Shown in pieces: positions 1 through 8,573 of a DNA stretch of 62,664 bases; the stretch's first letter is position 1; every line of letters begins with the position of its first letter. The DNA is from a virus: IMG/VR virus record IMGVR_UViG_3300050821_011855, positions 1 to 62,664 of that record; one strand, given 5' to 3'. The position numbers and the translations under genes are program-made. The notes beneath the pieces are model-generated. The model made no database searches, was not told the DNA's origin, and was given only the letters and a program-made list of their open reading frames with translations.

Positions 1-506
1 CCGCCGATGCTGCCGGTCACGGTCCCGACCGGAACCCCGGCGATGCCGAGGTCGTTCGCGATGATCTCCGCCGCGTTCGAGAAGCTCGTCGCCGCCGCGA
101 GGTTGATCGAGGCCGTCTTCACATTGCCGTCGATCGTCACGTTCAGCGTGGCGTTGAAGCCCTGGAGCGTCGCTAACGCGAGCGCCGAGATGTTGCCGCC
201 GCGCAGGTAGGCCGAAACGGCGGCCGTCGGGTACTGCGCGAAGAGGATCGCGCCCGGGATCTTGCTGGCCCCCTCGAAGCCGGAGAAGTAGGTCCCGGCG
301 ATCGACGCCTCCTGCGAGGTCGCGCCGAAGAAGCTGTTCACGGATGGGAGGTCGGGGAAGGACTTGACGGTCGGGAGCGCGTTGCCGTTGATCGGCACCC
401 GCGTGTTTGTCGTCAGGACGAGGCCGATGAGGTCGAGGCCGGTGCCGCCCGCGGCGAGCACGCTGGGCGTGACGGAGACGAGTTCACTTGCCGGGATGGT
501 GCTAAT
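1..506 (-). CDS. DUF3383 tail sheath-like protein, N-terminal part
   Basis: Partial: the gene runs off the left end. The readable N-terminus contains IPASELVSVTPSVLAAGG, then SFFGATSQEASIAGTYFSGF and ILFAQYPTAAVSAYLRG, which match the DUF3383 family of phage tail sheath-like proteins. The family normally begins M-S-x-I-P-A-S. Here the codon at that place is ATT (504-506), preceded on the minus strand by GGGGAGA, a good ribosome-binding site. There is no ATG, GTG or TTG in frame nearby. Either ATT is used as a rare start or an ATG has been mutated or misread. It is the last leftward structural gene in the window; the tube and tape-measure genes expected after it are absent. Confidence 0.85.
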   Translation of the reverse strand, partial: MSTIPASELVSVTPSVLAAGGTGLDLIGLVLTTNTRVPINGNALPTVKSFPDLPSVNSFFGATSQEASIAGTYFSGFEGASKIPGAILFAQYPTAAVSAYLRGGNISALALATLQGFNATLNVTIDGNVKTASINLAAATSFSNAAEIIANDLGIAGVPVGTVTGSIG

Positions 507-722
507 GGGACTTCTCCCCTCGCGCGGAATCGGGCCGATTAGGCAATACCACGAACCGAACGGCTTTACACTACCCCTCTTTTCGGGCTACGGTCGGGGA
601 CTCGCGGCGATCAACGCGACGGACGGCGACCCGTTTAACGAGCTTCCCTCGTCTCGGTGTCGCCTTTTGGTGACCCCCTGCGCCGTCTTGGGCTTGATCG
701 GCCGAGACGGGGGAGGACCCTT

Positions 723-1355
723 ATGGAGCGCCTGCTTATAAGTCGAGCAGAGGCTTTGGCTTCTGGCCTATCTCGATACTTTACTGGAAAGCCTTGTCCA
801 TACGGACATATCAGCGAACGAAGAGTCACTGGTAGAGAGTGTTATGGATGTTTTTTAGAAAGAAAGAAAATCTACAATTCGACTGAACGAGCGCGCAATC
901 TGGCACGCATGGCTCAAAAACGAAGACGGTCTCAGCCGACCTATAAACGCAATCGCTACGAGCGCAAAACTCCCCTCATCGTTTTGAAGGATGCATTGCG
1001 CAATGCCCTCTATAGGAAACCTAGTAAGAATCCGGCGACGATTAACGACCTGATAGATATGTGGGTTAACCAGAATGGTTGCTGCGCTCTTTCTGGAATT
1101 AAAATGACGGTCGGGGGGAACAATGGAGTCCCTCGCGAGACCTCTCTTTCCTTAGATAGAATAGACAACTCGCGCGGCTATGAGGCCGATAATCTTCGGC
1201 TCGTGTGCCACGCAATTAATACGTTTCGTCAGCGTATGACTGACCAGCAAATGATTGAAATGGCGCGCACTCTTGTCAGCTACCATGATCGCATGAACTT
1301 AACCCTGAACGCGCTTCCGGGCGTAGCTGACCGGGCGCGGGGAGACCTGTCATGA
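723..1355 (+). CDS. HNH homing endonuclease
   Basis: The start is the ATG after GGGGAGGACCCTT. The N-terminus carries a zinc-knuckle-like GKPCPYGH ... CYGCF. The C-terminal half has an HNH core (CCALSGI, then LSLDRIDNSRGY and NLRLVCHAIN). Selfish nucleases of this kind insert between phage genes. It lies rightward among leftward tail genes, is visibly more AT-rich than its neighbours, and its end overlaps the next gene by ATGA, so the two probably arrived as one unit. It overlaps no virion gene. Confidence 0.85.
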   Translation: MERLLISRAEALASGLSRYFTGKPCPYGHISERRVTGRECYGCFLERKKIYNSTERARNLARMAQKRRRSQPTYKRNRYERKTPLIVLKDALRNALYRKPSKNPATINDLIDMWVNQNGCCALSGIKMTVGGNNGVPRETSLSLDRIDNSRGYEADNLRLVCHAINTFRQRMTDQQMIEMARTLVSYHDRMNLTLNALPGVADRARGDLS

Positions 1356-2041
1356 ACCGAAACTCTTTCGCTTTGCTCTTCCTAATTTCCGTGAGTTGTG
1401 CGGCGCACGCCGACGTAATCAGGCCGCAATGCCAAACCGATGAATCGCGCGGATTGCGTCTGGCGTCCGAGGCGATGTATCGCGCCGCCGCAGATAGTCA
1501 GTTCCACTACCCGGACTGTCCAAACGGCTGCACGCTTTCAACTCCGTCGTCTCAAATCGAGATAATGAACGCGACCGCCGAGCGCTTCCGCGCCGAAGCG
1601 CGAGCGAGCCTCTACAAAGCCCGCGCTGCCGAAGCGGCTAAATGCCCGCAATGGGAGCGCGCGATCATGGATAACGGCCCCGCGACGGAAGAAGAAAAAA
1701 CAAAGGTTACCGATCTATTTGATGCGGCAATAGCGCAAGAATGGGAACAGCTTGCCAAACAGAAGGCATGGCAGAAAGACCACCCGCAATGCAAACATGT
1801 ACATTGGCAGGGCGGCAGCGGTGCCTCGAAGGAAGATTTGAGTGGTAAATTTGAAGGAAAGTCGGGCCATTGTAGCGTAGACGGAAATGGCGAACTCTGG
1901 CGCGGTTCCGACGATAACCTGAAAGCTTGGTCTCCAGACACCAATCCGAGACTCGCCAAAATAGCCTGCGCCAAGGCGCTGCAACAATTTGGGTTCGGAA
2001 CTGGCGAAGGCATGGACGACCCGAAACTATGTCGTCGCTGA
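1352..2041 (+). CDS. Exported protein of unknown function
   Basis: I do not recognise a family. The N-terminus (MNRNSFALLFLISVSCAAHA) is a clear Sec signal peptide with likely cleavage after AHA. The mature part of about 210 residues is hydrophilic and has about nine cysteines, which suggests periplasmic disulfides. It is translationally coupled (ATGA) to the HNH gene before it and converges on the neck gene, with a one-base gap. It looks like a moron (accessory cargo gene) carried in with the endonuclease. Confidence 0.6.
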   Translation: MNRNSFALLFLISVSCAAHADVIRPQCQTDESRGLRLASEAMYRAAADSQFHYPDCPNGCTLSTPSSQIEIMNATAERFRAEARASLYKARAAEAAKCPQWERAIMDNGPATEEEKTKVTDLFDAAIAQEWEQLAKQKAWQKDHPQCKHVHWQGGSGASKEDLSGKFEGKSGHCSVDGNGELWRGSDDNLKAWSPDTNPRLAKIACAKALQQFGFGTGEGMDDPKLCRR

Positions 2042-2042
2042 T

Positions 2043-2831
2043 TTAGGGCGGGAAATTCGCATCAACGCTGACCGGCGTGACCGTGACGACATCGGCGAAG
2101 GTCTGCGGCACGGAAACGACCTGGCCGATTTGGAGATGGGCTTCAAGAATCCATCTCCACTCATAGGCCATCGATTCGTTCACAAACATCATGTAGCGCG
2201 GGTCGTCGGCGTATAGCGGCGAGACCCCAGCCTGCGCACCAGGCAAGGCTGCGAAGAACTCGGTCGCGAAGGAGTCCCGAAACGCCGTGCTGACGGTCTG
2301 CGCATAATCCGCCGCTTGATTGCCAGTCGGGGCTGTGGCTGATGGCGCCGAATGAAAGTCCAACTGAATCACGCACTCGGCCTGCTGCTCCATCTCCTTC
2401 TGCCCCGCCGAGAGCGTCTCGCTCGCGACGACCTGCGCCGGCGAGACGGCGTAGACTCCGGCCCCGCCCGGCGTGCCCGAGGTCTGCGAGAGCACCATCG
2501 TTCCGGCCGCCACGCCGACGCCGAAGACCTGCGCGCCGATCAAGATTGTCCCGAAGGCGACGGAGGACACCGTCATGACGCCGGCCCCGGACACCGTCGC
2601 GATCAAGCCGGTGAACTTCACGTCCTCGTACGAGTCGACATTCGTCTCAAGCCGCGGGAAGCGCAGCGCCGTGAGGACGACAAAATCCGTGCCGATTGGT
2701 TCCGGGACACGATTCTGCACGGCCGCGATCACGTCGATCGGCTTGCCGTCCCCACCGAGCGCCGGCAGCACCGCGAGCAGGAAACTTCGCAAGGCCGTTT
2801 GCGCGTCGTCTTGGGTCGGGGAGATGATCAT
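2043..2831 (-). CDS. Neck/tail terminator-like protein with inserted beta module
   Basis: The N-terminus (residues 1-73, with [16 protein letters not shown] and LETNVDSY) and the C-terminus ([19 protein letters not shown]) resemble phage neck or tail-terminator proteins of the LIC_12616 type. Between them, residues about 74-139 form a beta-rich insert ([24 protein letters not shown]) that also occurs in three other virion proteins of this phage. It starts by ATGA overlap with the small gene upstream. Role in the tail-neck joint is inferred from family and order. Confidence 0.7.
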   Translation of the reverse strand: MIISPTQDDAQTALRSFLLAVLPALGGDGKPIDVIAAVQNRVPEPIGTDFVVLTALRFPRLETNVDSYEDVKFTGLIATVSGAGVMTVSSVAFGTILIGAQVFGVGVAAGTMVLSQTSGTPGGAGVYAVSPAQVVASETLSAGQKEMEQQAECVIQLDFHSAPSATAPTGNQAADYAQTVSTAFRDSFATEFFAALPGAQAGVSPLYADDPRYMMFVNESMAYEWRWILEAHLQIGQVVSVPQTFADVVTVTPVSVDANFPP

Positions 2832-2932
2832 GGGAACGGCATCTGTTCACGGTCAAACCACGGCCACGTCGGCTCGCCATTGCTCACCAGAAATGCGGCG
2901 ATCAGGAGCGCCCAATCAAGCCAGAATATCAT
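2828..2932 (-). CDS. 34-residue membrane peptide
   Basis: A tiny gene tied by ATGA overlaps to both neighbours: its start overlaps the stop of the HExxH gene and its stop overlaps the start of the neck gene. The peptide begins [20 protein letters not shown], a single membrane span, followed by a short polar tail. No family recognised. The double overlap is the main evidence that it is translated. Confidence 0.55.
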   Translation of the reverse strand: MIFWLDWALLIAAFLVSNGEPTWPWFDREQMPFP

Positions 2933-3243
2933 CGCCGATGATCCTGCGGCCAGCCGTTGCAGTGCCCGATCTCGTGGCGCCGGATCAGTTCGGCCGCGCG
3001 CTCGGCCACTCCGCCGATGCCGGTGATCGGCACCATGACCTGGCACTCGCCATCCTTGATCCGCGAGCAGCCGTAGCGTCCGCGTCCGCAGGTCGCCTCA
3101 ATGGTGTTCCAGTCGCGAGCAAACACCTTGACCGGCCCATCGAACGGCTGGTCGTAGCGCGCGGGCGGGAGCTGGATTGGATCGACCGCGAAGGCCGACG
3201 TGGCGAGCAGCCAGAGACAGAGGATGGGGAGATACCAGGGCAT
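2929..3243 (-). CDS. Exported HExxH metalloprotease-like protein
   Basis: The chosen start gives MPWYLPILCLWLLATSAFA, a Sec signal peptide. The C-terminus has RRHEIGHCNGW, an HExxH zinc-binding motif with the extended HxxGW, plus cysteine pairs (ATCGRGRYGCS, GECQ) that fit an oxidising compartment. At about 104 residues it is very short for a peptidase; such small HEIGHCNGW proteins recur in phages and plasmids and may be zinc-binding but not proteolytic. It follows the SGNH hydrolase gene by 4 bases and is coupled to the membrane peptide. Confidence 0.6.
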   Translation of the reverse strand: MPWYLPILCLWLLATSAFAVDPIQLPPARYDQPFDGPVKVFARDWNTIEATCGRGRYGCSRIKDGECQVMVPITGIGGVAERAAELIRRHEIGHCNGWPQDHRR

Positions 3244-3247
3244 CAGA

Positions 3248-4693
3248 TTACCCGGGAAACGGAATGTGGGGACTCGGCAACATCCGCAGCACGGGTTTTC
3301 TGATGTCGAGAGTCCCGACAATCGTTCCCGTCCCCGCGATATAGATCGTGATGACCGGCGCCACCTTCACCGCCCCGGCGACGATTGGGAACGGCTCGCT
3401 GATTGCGTAGATCGAGATCGGCCGCGTCGGAAGAACGCCACCCGTCGCGACGTTCAGAGGATTCGGCCCGTTTGAAGTGAATAGCGTCGTCCCGCCGCTA
3501 TTGTTCTGCGTAACTTGGCTCTGAAATCCACGCCAACAGTCGGCAGCAGAAAAATCCAGTTGGTGCTGCATCACGCAATACGCACCAACCGGCACCCAGC
3601 TCGGAATGTTGATGTAGATCGCAGCGGGCCGGAACACGAAACTCTCATAAACCGCAGCCCCGGATGGCGTGCAGACAAGACGCTGCTTTTGCGCGCCCGA
3701 TTCATCGGGGTCAGCAACCAAGGAACATGCGACGGTGACGCTCGACCCGCTCGGGCTGGACCCACCGCGAATGACGTTGAACCCGGTCGTAACGGTGCCG
3801 GACACGCCCGCGCCGCTGATTCCCCCGCCAGAACCCTTAAAGCCCGGATTGCTATGCCAGTTGTCCGAGGTGAGGCTGTTGGGATTGATCGCGAGGCCGG
3901 ACCAGCCGAGACCGTCGAGCGCGAGGTTCAACGCCGCCCCCATCAGCGGACCGGCGGGATTCCCGAAGTGCGGGTCGTCGGCCACCATTCCGGGAAGCGA
4001 CCCGGGGAACTGGCCTGCGGGAGGCGACAAATCTCCAATCACCGGCCCGATATCAAGCGCCGTCAGCTTGCCGCTGTAGCGCCCTCCAGCGGCCATCGAC
4101 TTGATCCAGTCGTTGACCGTCTGCCCGTCGAAACGGCGCTGATCGCCGTAGGGGATCGCCGTGCTGGGATACGTCACGGTGTCGGTGCTGCGCGGTTCCG
4201 TGAGACTTTGGATGAAGGGGATTCCGTTGCTCAAGATCGCCGCGTCCCACACGGCCTGCATGTTTGTTTGGATGGTGGCGATTGCGAGGCTGGCGGAAAT
4301 CGCGTTCGTCGGCCCCGTGCAGTGGATCGCGTCCGGCGTGTAGGAAGCGAGCATCGAAGTCAGTTGCGCCGGCCATTGCCGCGGATCAGTCCCGCCGACC
4401 GCGAAGCTCGCGCCGCGCCAGAAGTTCGGCGAGTTCGCCGTGTCGTTCCACTGCGCGTGCTGGAACCGTGGATTGAGCCACCGCGCCCAATAGGCGATGC
4501 CGCCCTGGTTCGCGTTGAGCTGCGTGCCGCCAGCATTGGCGTTGATCGGAATCTGGTTGCGGCTGTCTCCCATCGTCCCGAGGCGCTTCGTCGCTGTGAT
4601 GACGGGCGATGAGAATAGTTGAGCCTTCGCGACGTGAGGCGCGGCGAACGCCAGCGAAGTCCCTTTGAGCAACGTCCTACGATTCAGGATCAT
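3248..4693 (-). CDS. SGNH-type hydrolase with Tat-like signal
   Basis: A 481-residue protein. Three SGNH/GDSL esterase blocks are visible: GDSR (about 42-45, nucleophile Ser), GPTN (127-130, oxyanion Asn) and DDPH (239-242, catalytic Asp and His), the last followed by the usual glycine/alanine helix. The N-terminus NRRTLLKGTSLAFAAPHVAKA has a twin arginine before a hydrophobic stretch and an AKA cleavage site, typical of Tat export. In phages SGNH enzymes usually deacetylate or de-esterify capsule or LPS from the tail; here the leader suggests export from the infected cell instead or as well. It overlaps the gene upstream by ATGA. Confidence 0.75.
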   Translation of the reverse strand: MILNRRTLLKGTSLAFAAPHVAKAQLFSSPVITATKRLGTMGDSRNQIPINANAGGTQLNANQGGIAYWARWLNPRFQHAQWNDTANSPNFWRGASFAVGGTDPRQWPAQLTSMLASYTPDAIHCTGPTNAISASLAIATIQTNMQAVWDAAILSNGIPFIQSLTEPRSTDTVTYPSTAIPYGDQRRFDGQTVNDWIKSMAAGGRYSGKLTALDIGPVIGDLSPPAGQFPGSLPGMVADDPHFGNPAGPLMGAALNLALDGLGWSGLAINPNSLTSDNWHSNPGFKGSGGGISGAGVSGTVTTGFNVIRGGSSPSGSSVTVACSLVADPDESGAQKQRLVCTPSGAAVYESFVFRPAAIYINIPSWVPVGAYCVMQHQLDFSAADCWRGFQSQVTQNNSGGTTLFTSNGPNPLNVATGGVLPTRPISIYAISEPFPIVAGAVKVAPVITIYIAGTGTIVGTLDIRKPVLRMLPSPHIPFPG

Positions 4694-5523
4694 TGGAAAT
4701 AGATCAGCGTAGCGATGCCGCGCAGACCAGCGGCGCCCGCCGCGTTTTGGCCGCCGCCACCGCCGCCACCACCCCAATTGCCGGCCGATGGCGCGCTTCC
4801 TCCGACCGCCGTCGTGCCGCCCGCACCCCCATCGCCGAGCAACGAGGGACCGCCCGCACCACCGCCGATGTTGGTGCCTCCCGCCACGGTCGTTGTGCCG
4901 ACGTACGATCGGGCTGAACCGCCGCCGCCGCTGCCGGTCCCCGCTCCCGCGCCTCCGAACCCGCCGACCGCATAGTTTGGACCGCCGAAGGTGTTCTGGA
5001 TTGTCGCTGCCGTGCCCGCGTTGGCGCCGCCCGCGGGGCCGTTCAAATTGTAGGGACCTAACGCCTGACTGCCCCCGGAGCCGCCGTTCGCCGCAGCGCC
5101 AGCACCACCCGCACCCCCACCCCATGCAGTCGGCACAAATCGCAGAGCGCCAGTGATCGTCGTGTTGCCGCCGGCAGTAGCAGCGGCGCCCCCGACGACG
5201 CCGGCTGTGCCGCCGTCGCCAATCGTGATCGTTAGGGTCGATCCGGGAGTGACCGCGAAGGCATAGTCCGTGATGCAATTACTACCCGCGCCACCGCCGC
5301 CTGCTCCACCCGTCGCGTTCCCTGCGCCACCCCCGCCGCCACCGCCGCAGTATTTCGCCCATATGACGTTGACCCCGGCGGGAACAACGAAACTGTTTGC
5401 TCCCGCTGTGGTAAAGCTTGTTTGCTGCGGGACGGGACCGGAACCATGGCCGATTACTTCCGCGAGAGAAGACGCGGTGAGCCCGGAGAAGAGAGCCGCC
5501 GCGAGTAAAAGACGGCGGATCAT
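4690..5523 (-). CDS. Glycine-rich fibre-like protein with signal peptide
   Basis: 277 residues. MIRRLLLAAALFSGLTASSLAEV is a Sec-type signal peptide. The rest is dominated by glycine-rich loops (YCGGGGGGGAGNATGG, WGGGGGGGGQNAAG) around beta segments, like the glycine-rich domain found in many phage fibre tips; it ends RGIATLIYFQ. It lies in a chain of ATGA-coupled genes between a larger fibre-like protein and the SGNH hydrolase. A receptor-contacting or surface-exposed role is inferred. Confidence 0.7.
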   Translation of the reverse strand: MIRRLLLAAALFSGLTASSLAEVIGHGSGPVPQQTSFTTAGANSFVVPAGVNVIWAKYCGGGGGGGAGNATGGAGGGGAGSNCITDYAFAVTPGSTLTITIGDGGTAGVVGGAAATAGGNTTITGALRFVPTAWGGGAGGAGAAANGGSGGSQALGPYNLNGPAGGANAGTAATIQNTFGGPNYAVGGFGGAGAGTGSGGGGSARSYVGTTTVAGGTNIGGGAGGPSLLGDGGAGGTTAVGGSAPSAGNWGGGGGGGGQNAAGAAGLRGIATLIYFQ

Positions 5524-7289
5524 TGGACCTCTCCTGCGATGAAGGCGGTGGCGCTGCCCGTTTTAGTGAAACAACCCGTCGTGCTCACCACCACCACGAT
5601 CCCGGTTGCAAAGTTGAGCGGCGGCCCGGGCTGCCACGAAGCACCAAACGGCGCGTTGCTGATCGGCCCGTAACATTTCTTCGGAGTCACAGCACCATCC
5701 GTCGGCGCGCTGGTGGCATCGAACAGCATCACATAAGCCCCCGCGATGCCGGGAGAGACGCTAAAGCCATAGAGATTCCCCGGACTGCCCTTGAGCACAT
5801 GGCTGGCTTCGGCTGAACCCGAGACGACGGGGGCTATTCCAGCACCCGCTGTCGCGCTGGGTTGAGGCGTGAACCGCACGCCACCCTCAGGAAACAGCGA
5901 TAGCGGACTGGTCTGAGCGTTGGAGTAGGCAGGAGCCGTCGCAGTCACGGCACCTTGAATGAGCGGTCCAGTCTGCCCAGAAGTCGCCGATCCCTGCGCT
6001 ACTCCCGCGTTCGTCACAAACGCATTCACCCCTGGCACCAGCACCGCACCGGGCGACGTCCCGTAGTTTGCCATCGCGCCGAGCGTGCCCGTAGCCCATT
6101 GCGTGAGGCCCATTGATCCGAGGAAGTTTGTTCCAGCCGGCAATGGCGACGACAGCGCCACCGCCGAAGAAACGGACGACGCATTTGTCGCGACCGTGAT
6201 CGTCTGCGCCCCGGCGGCGGTCGAGACGCGCACCCGCGCATTCGTGCGGCCTCCGGTATTGACGCGGAACTGCTGATCCGTCGTCAGCGTCGTGATCAGA
6301 TTCCCGGTCGCTGGCTGGATTCCGTTGCAGGCCGCCCATGTCGTACCAGCATCGTCGGAACACTCGATCGTCAGCGTTGCGCCCGAGCCCGTGAGCCCCG
6401 ATACCGCAAAGGCCGTAACTCCCTCGCCGTTATTGAGGTTGACCGTGACGGCAGCATTGAGCGTGCCGGAACTGATCGTCGCGCTGGCGCGGACATCGGG
6501 CTGCGTAACCGCCTGCGGCGAGCCGAAATTCGGCAGGCTCGCGAGACTGACCGGCTGGGTGGCTTGCCAGAAGGTCCCGGTGACGGGGAACGTCCCGCCA
6601 GCTCCAGTCACAACCCACGGTGTCGTGCCCTGATTGACGGATGGAGGGGAAGCGAAGGCCGGCAGTGTGCCGCTAATACCGACAGAACCTCCGGCCTGGA
6701 AAGGTGAGTTGAGCGTCGTGTTGATCGTAGTGAGCCGCTGCGCGAGTCGCTGGAGCCGCGCCTCGATCGTGCATCCGCTTGTGTTGTCGCCCGCGCATGC
6801 TGCGTCCGTAGTGGCACCCTGCGCAACGTCGGCCCCATCTGCAACTGTAATGGCCCCGCCACCCCCCCCGCCTCCACCACCGCCTGCCATTGATCCAGGA
6901 GGCGTCCCGAGCCCGGTCTCGACGTAGAGCGTCGTCGTGCTCGATGCCGTGATCGCGGCGACATAGGCGAAGGGGCCGGACTGCCCGATCGGGAAGCGGT
7001 CGTAGGCCCCACAGAGCCCTGACTTGAGCCAGGAGCCGTTCGCAGTCGTCACCGATGCCGAGGAGCCGCCAAAGGCGAGATAGGCGTCGTTCGATCCCGT
7101 GTTGCATATCAGCGCGACGTTCCCGGTCGCCGGCAACGCGGTCGCCGCGGAGGCGTTCGTGACGTTGATGTTCGAGATGCGGCCCTGCGAGTACCATGGC
7201 TGCTCGACCTTCGCAGGGACATCCTGCCCGAAGGCCGGCGCGCCGAGCAGCAGGGAGAGCACGAAAACGAGTGCAATCTTGATCTTCAC
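5520..7289 (-). CDS. Fibre-like structural protein with signal peptide
   Basis: 589 residues beginning MKIKIALVFVLSLLLGAPAFG, a textbook Sec signal. The body is Ser/Thr/Gly/Ala-rich with many short beta repeats, a Gly8 linker near residue 135-145, and no recognisable catalytic domain. That composition, and its place with the glycine-rich fibre and SGNH genes, suggests a tail fibre or surface adhesin. It overlaps the next gene by ATGA. No specific family is claimed. Confidence 0.6.
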   Translation of the reverse strand: MKIKIALVFVLSLLLGAPAFGQDVPAKVEQPWYSQGRISNINVTNASAATALPATGNVALICNTGSNDAYLAFGGSSASVTTANGSWLKSGLCGAYDRFPIGQSGPFAYVAAITASSTTTLYVETGLGTPPGSMAGGGGGGGGGGAITVADGADVAQGATTDAACAGDNTSGCTIEARLQRLAQRLTTINTTLNSPFQAGGSVGISGTLPAFASPPSVNQGTTPWVVTGAGGTFPVTGTFWQATQPVSLASLPNFGSPQAVTQPDVRASATISSGTLNAAVTVNLNNGEGVTAFAVSGLTGSGATLTIECSDDAGTTWAACNGIQPATGNLITTLTTDQQFRVNTGGRTNARVRVSTAAGAQTITVATNASSVSSAVALSSPLPAGTNFLGSMGLTQWATGTLGAMANYGTSPGAVLVPGVNAFVTNAGVAQGSATSGQTGPLIQGAVTATAPAYSNAQTSPLSLFPEGGVRFTPQPSATAGAGIAPVVSGSAEASHVLKGSPGNLYGFSVSPGIAGAYVMLFDATSAPTDGAVTPKKCYGPISNAPFGASWQPGPPLNFATGIVVVVSTTGCFTKTGSATAFIAGEVQ

Positions 7290-7329
7290 TTGAACTCCCC
7301 TTTTTCAAGTTGCGCCGATTAGGCGCGGC

Positions 7330-7599
7330 TTAGTGCCGTTCGAAGACTTGCACCTCGGGTCCGCCGAACACGTCGTGCGACTCGCCGACCGCGATGGTGA
7401 CGACCCCGTCGTCGAAGGATACGTCGCACGGCGGATAATGGAGCGGCCCTTCGTCCGGACCATCGTAGAGCCGATGAGTATTGTGCTGCTTCGCCGGCAG
7501 AATGATGACCGTCGCTTCCGTCGGATCGCGCTGCTCCGCGCAGGCGTCGGGCTCCCGCGAGCGGCGCTCATAATCGATGATTCGAACGATGTCGCCCAT
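7330..7599 (-). CDS. Small conserved-type phage protein
   Basis: 89 residues, acidic, no signal or membrane span; unrecognised. It begins 1 base after the stop of the head-completion gene and ends 40 bases before the fibre gene, so it is probably co-transcribed with the connector genes. Confidence 0.55.
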   Translation of the reverse strand: MGDIVRIIDYERRSREPDACAEQRDPTEATVIILPAKQHNTHRLYDGPDEGPLHYPPCDVSFDDGVVTIAVGESHDVFGGPEVQVFERH

Positions 7600-7600
7600 T

Positions 7601-8194
7601 TCAGGCTCCGTTCTGAAGGACGATCCCCGCGCAGCACCAGTCGGGGAACTGCTCGAGGATGACCGTCACGAGCCAGGTGCCGGCATGCGGACCACTCGGG
7701 ATGACTACGAGATCGCCGCCCTTGCGCTCCGCGCGCACGATCGAATCGACCTCGCCATGCAGGTATACTTTCCACTGCACGCCGGCGAGGTTCAAGCCTT
7801 CTACCTGGCGGAGGTCCCGCGCCGACATGGGCTGGACATTCCCGCGCAGCATCAGCGAGGTCGTCATCGCCACCGAGCCGACGGCCTGCTCGTTGTTCAG
7901 GAGGTAGTTTCCCGGCCCTCCGGGCGCCCCTGAGAGCTGTTCCGTGATCAGGGTACTCGGAGCCACCCCGGACCCGGAAACCGTCTGGCCGGGCTGGAGG
8001 AGCCCGGCGGTCTGCCCGGTAACGGTGAGGGTATCCCCGGCGATCGATGCCGTGATGGCGCCCGGCGTGGCGTACAGGGGCGGGCGCCCACCATCCGCCG
8101 CCGTTGGACCCTGGCCCACGCTGATTCGGACGGTTACGGGCATCGGCGGGAGGACCGCCGCGATGACCGGGCCGACTATCGCGTTCAGGTCCAT
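7601..8194 (-). CDS. Head-tail joining protein with inserted beta module
   Basis: 197 residues. The C-terminal half (MRGNVQPMSARDLRQVEGLN-type sequence, then VYLHGEV and EQFPDWCCAGIVLQNG) matches phage head-completion proteins lying between the capsid and tail genes. Residues about 46-111 are a beta-rich module (TLTVTG, LLQPGQTVSGSGV, SGAPGGPGNYLL) inserted where the native protein would pass directly to the MRGNVQP strand. The same module is in the neck, cement and baseplate J proteins. One-base overlap (TGATG) with the gene upstream. Confidence 0.7.
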   Translation of the reverse strand: MDLNAIVGPVIAAVLPPMPVTVRISVGQGPTAADGGRPPLYATPGAITASIAGDTLTVTGQTAGLLQPGQTVSGSGVAPSTLITEQLSGAPGGPGNYLLNNEQAVGSVAMTTSLMLRGNVQPMSARDLRQVEGLNLAGVQWKVYLHGEVDSIVRAERKGGDLVVIPSGPHAGTWLVTVILEQFPDWCCAGIVLQNGA

Positions 8195-8487
8195 CAGAGC
8201 AGGCCCAATTGTTCGGAGGGCGTGGGCAATACTTTGGGCTTCGGGTCAAGCTTCCTTTTCGGCGGAAGATCGAGCGGCTTTTGCGTCGGTACGAGATGAG
8301 GCGGAAGCTGGCGCCGGTAACGCCACGCCATGATTTCGAGGTAGTAGCGCTGCCGATCGGTCAGATCCCGCTCGGGCGTCGCCTTGGCGAGGAACGCCAT
8401 ATTGCGAGCGAATCGCTTCTCGGCCGATGCCGGCAAGAAGCTGCAAAGGCCGAGAACCGTCGCTAGTTCGATTTCGTGCTCGGTCAT
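8194..8487 (-). CDS. Conserved phage protein, unknown function
   Basis: 97 residues from the ATG at 8487 (MTEHEIELATVLGLC). The central part TDRQRYYLEIMAWRYRRQLP is a helical, arginine-rich motif seen in small phage proteins next to head-tail genes. The C-terminus is lysine/proline-rich. No clear ribosome-binding site, so the exact start is uncertain. Confidence 0.6.
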   Translation of the reverse strand: MTEHEIELATVLGLCSFLPASAEKRFARNMAFLAKATPERDLTDRQRYYLEIMAWRYRRQLPPHLVPTQKPLDLPPKRKLDPKPKVLPTPSEQLGLL

Positions 8488-8573
8488 TTTGAGCGCATGG
8501 ACCAGGGCGGGAGACGGCGTGCAGGTGCCGGGAACCCACCGCCTCCCCAGGCCCGGCTTCCTCGACTTACCGC

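Noticed and set aside
3515-4612. 365-residue rightward ORF opposite the SGNH gene
   Set aside because: Arg/Ala/Gly/Pro-rich shadow frame with no ribosome site or motif; the SGNH catalytic blocks lie on the other strand.
4693-5278. N-terminal extension of the SGNH ORF to 5278
   Set aside because: The extension is antisense-like Arg/His/Gly sequence overlapping the glycine-rich fibre gene; the ATGA-coupled start with a Tat leader is better.
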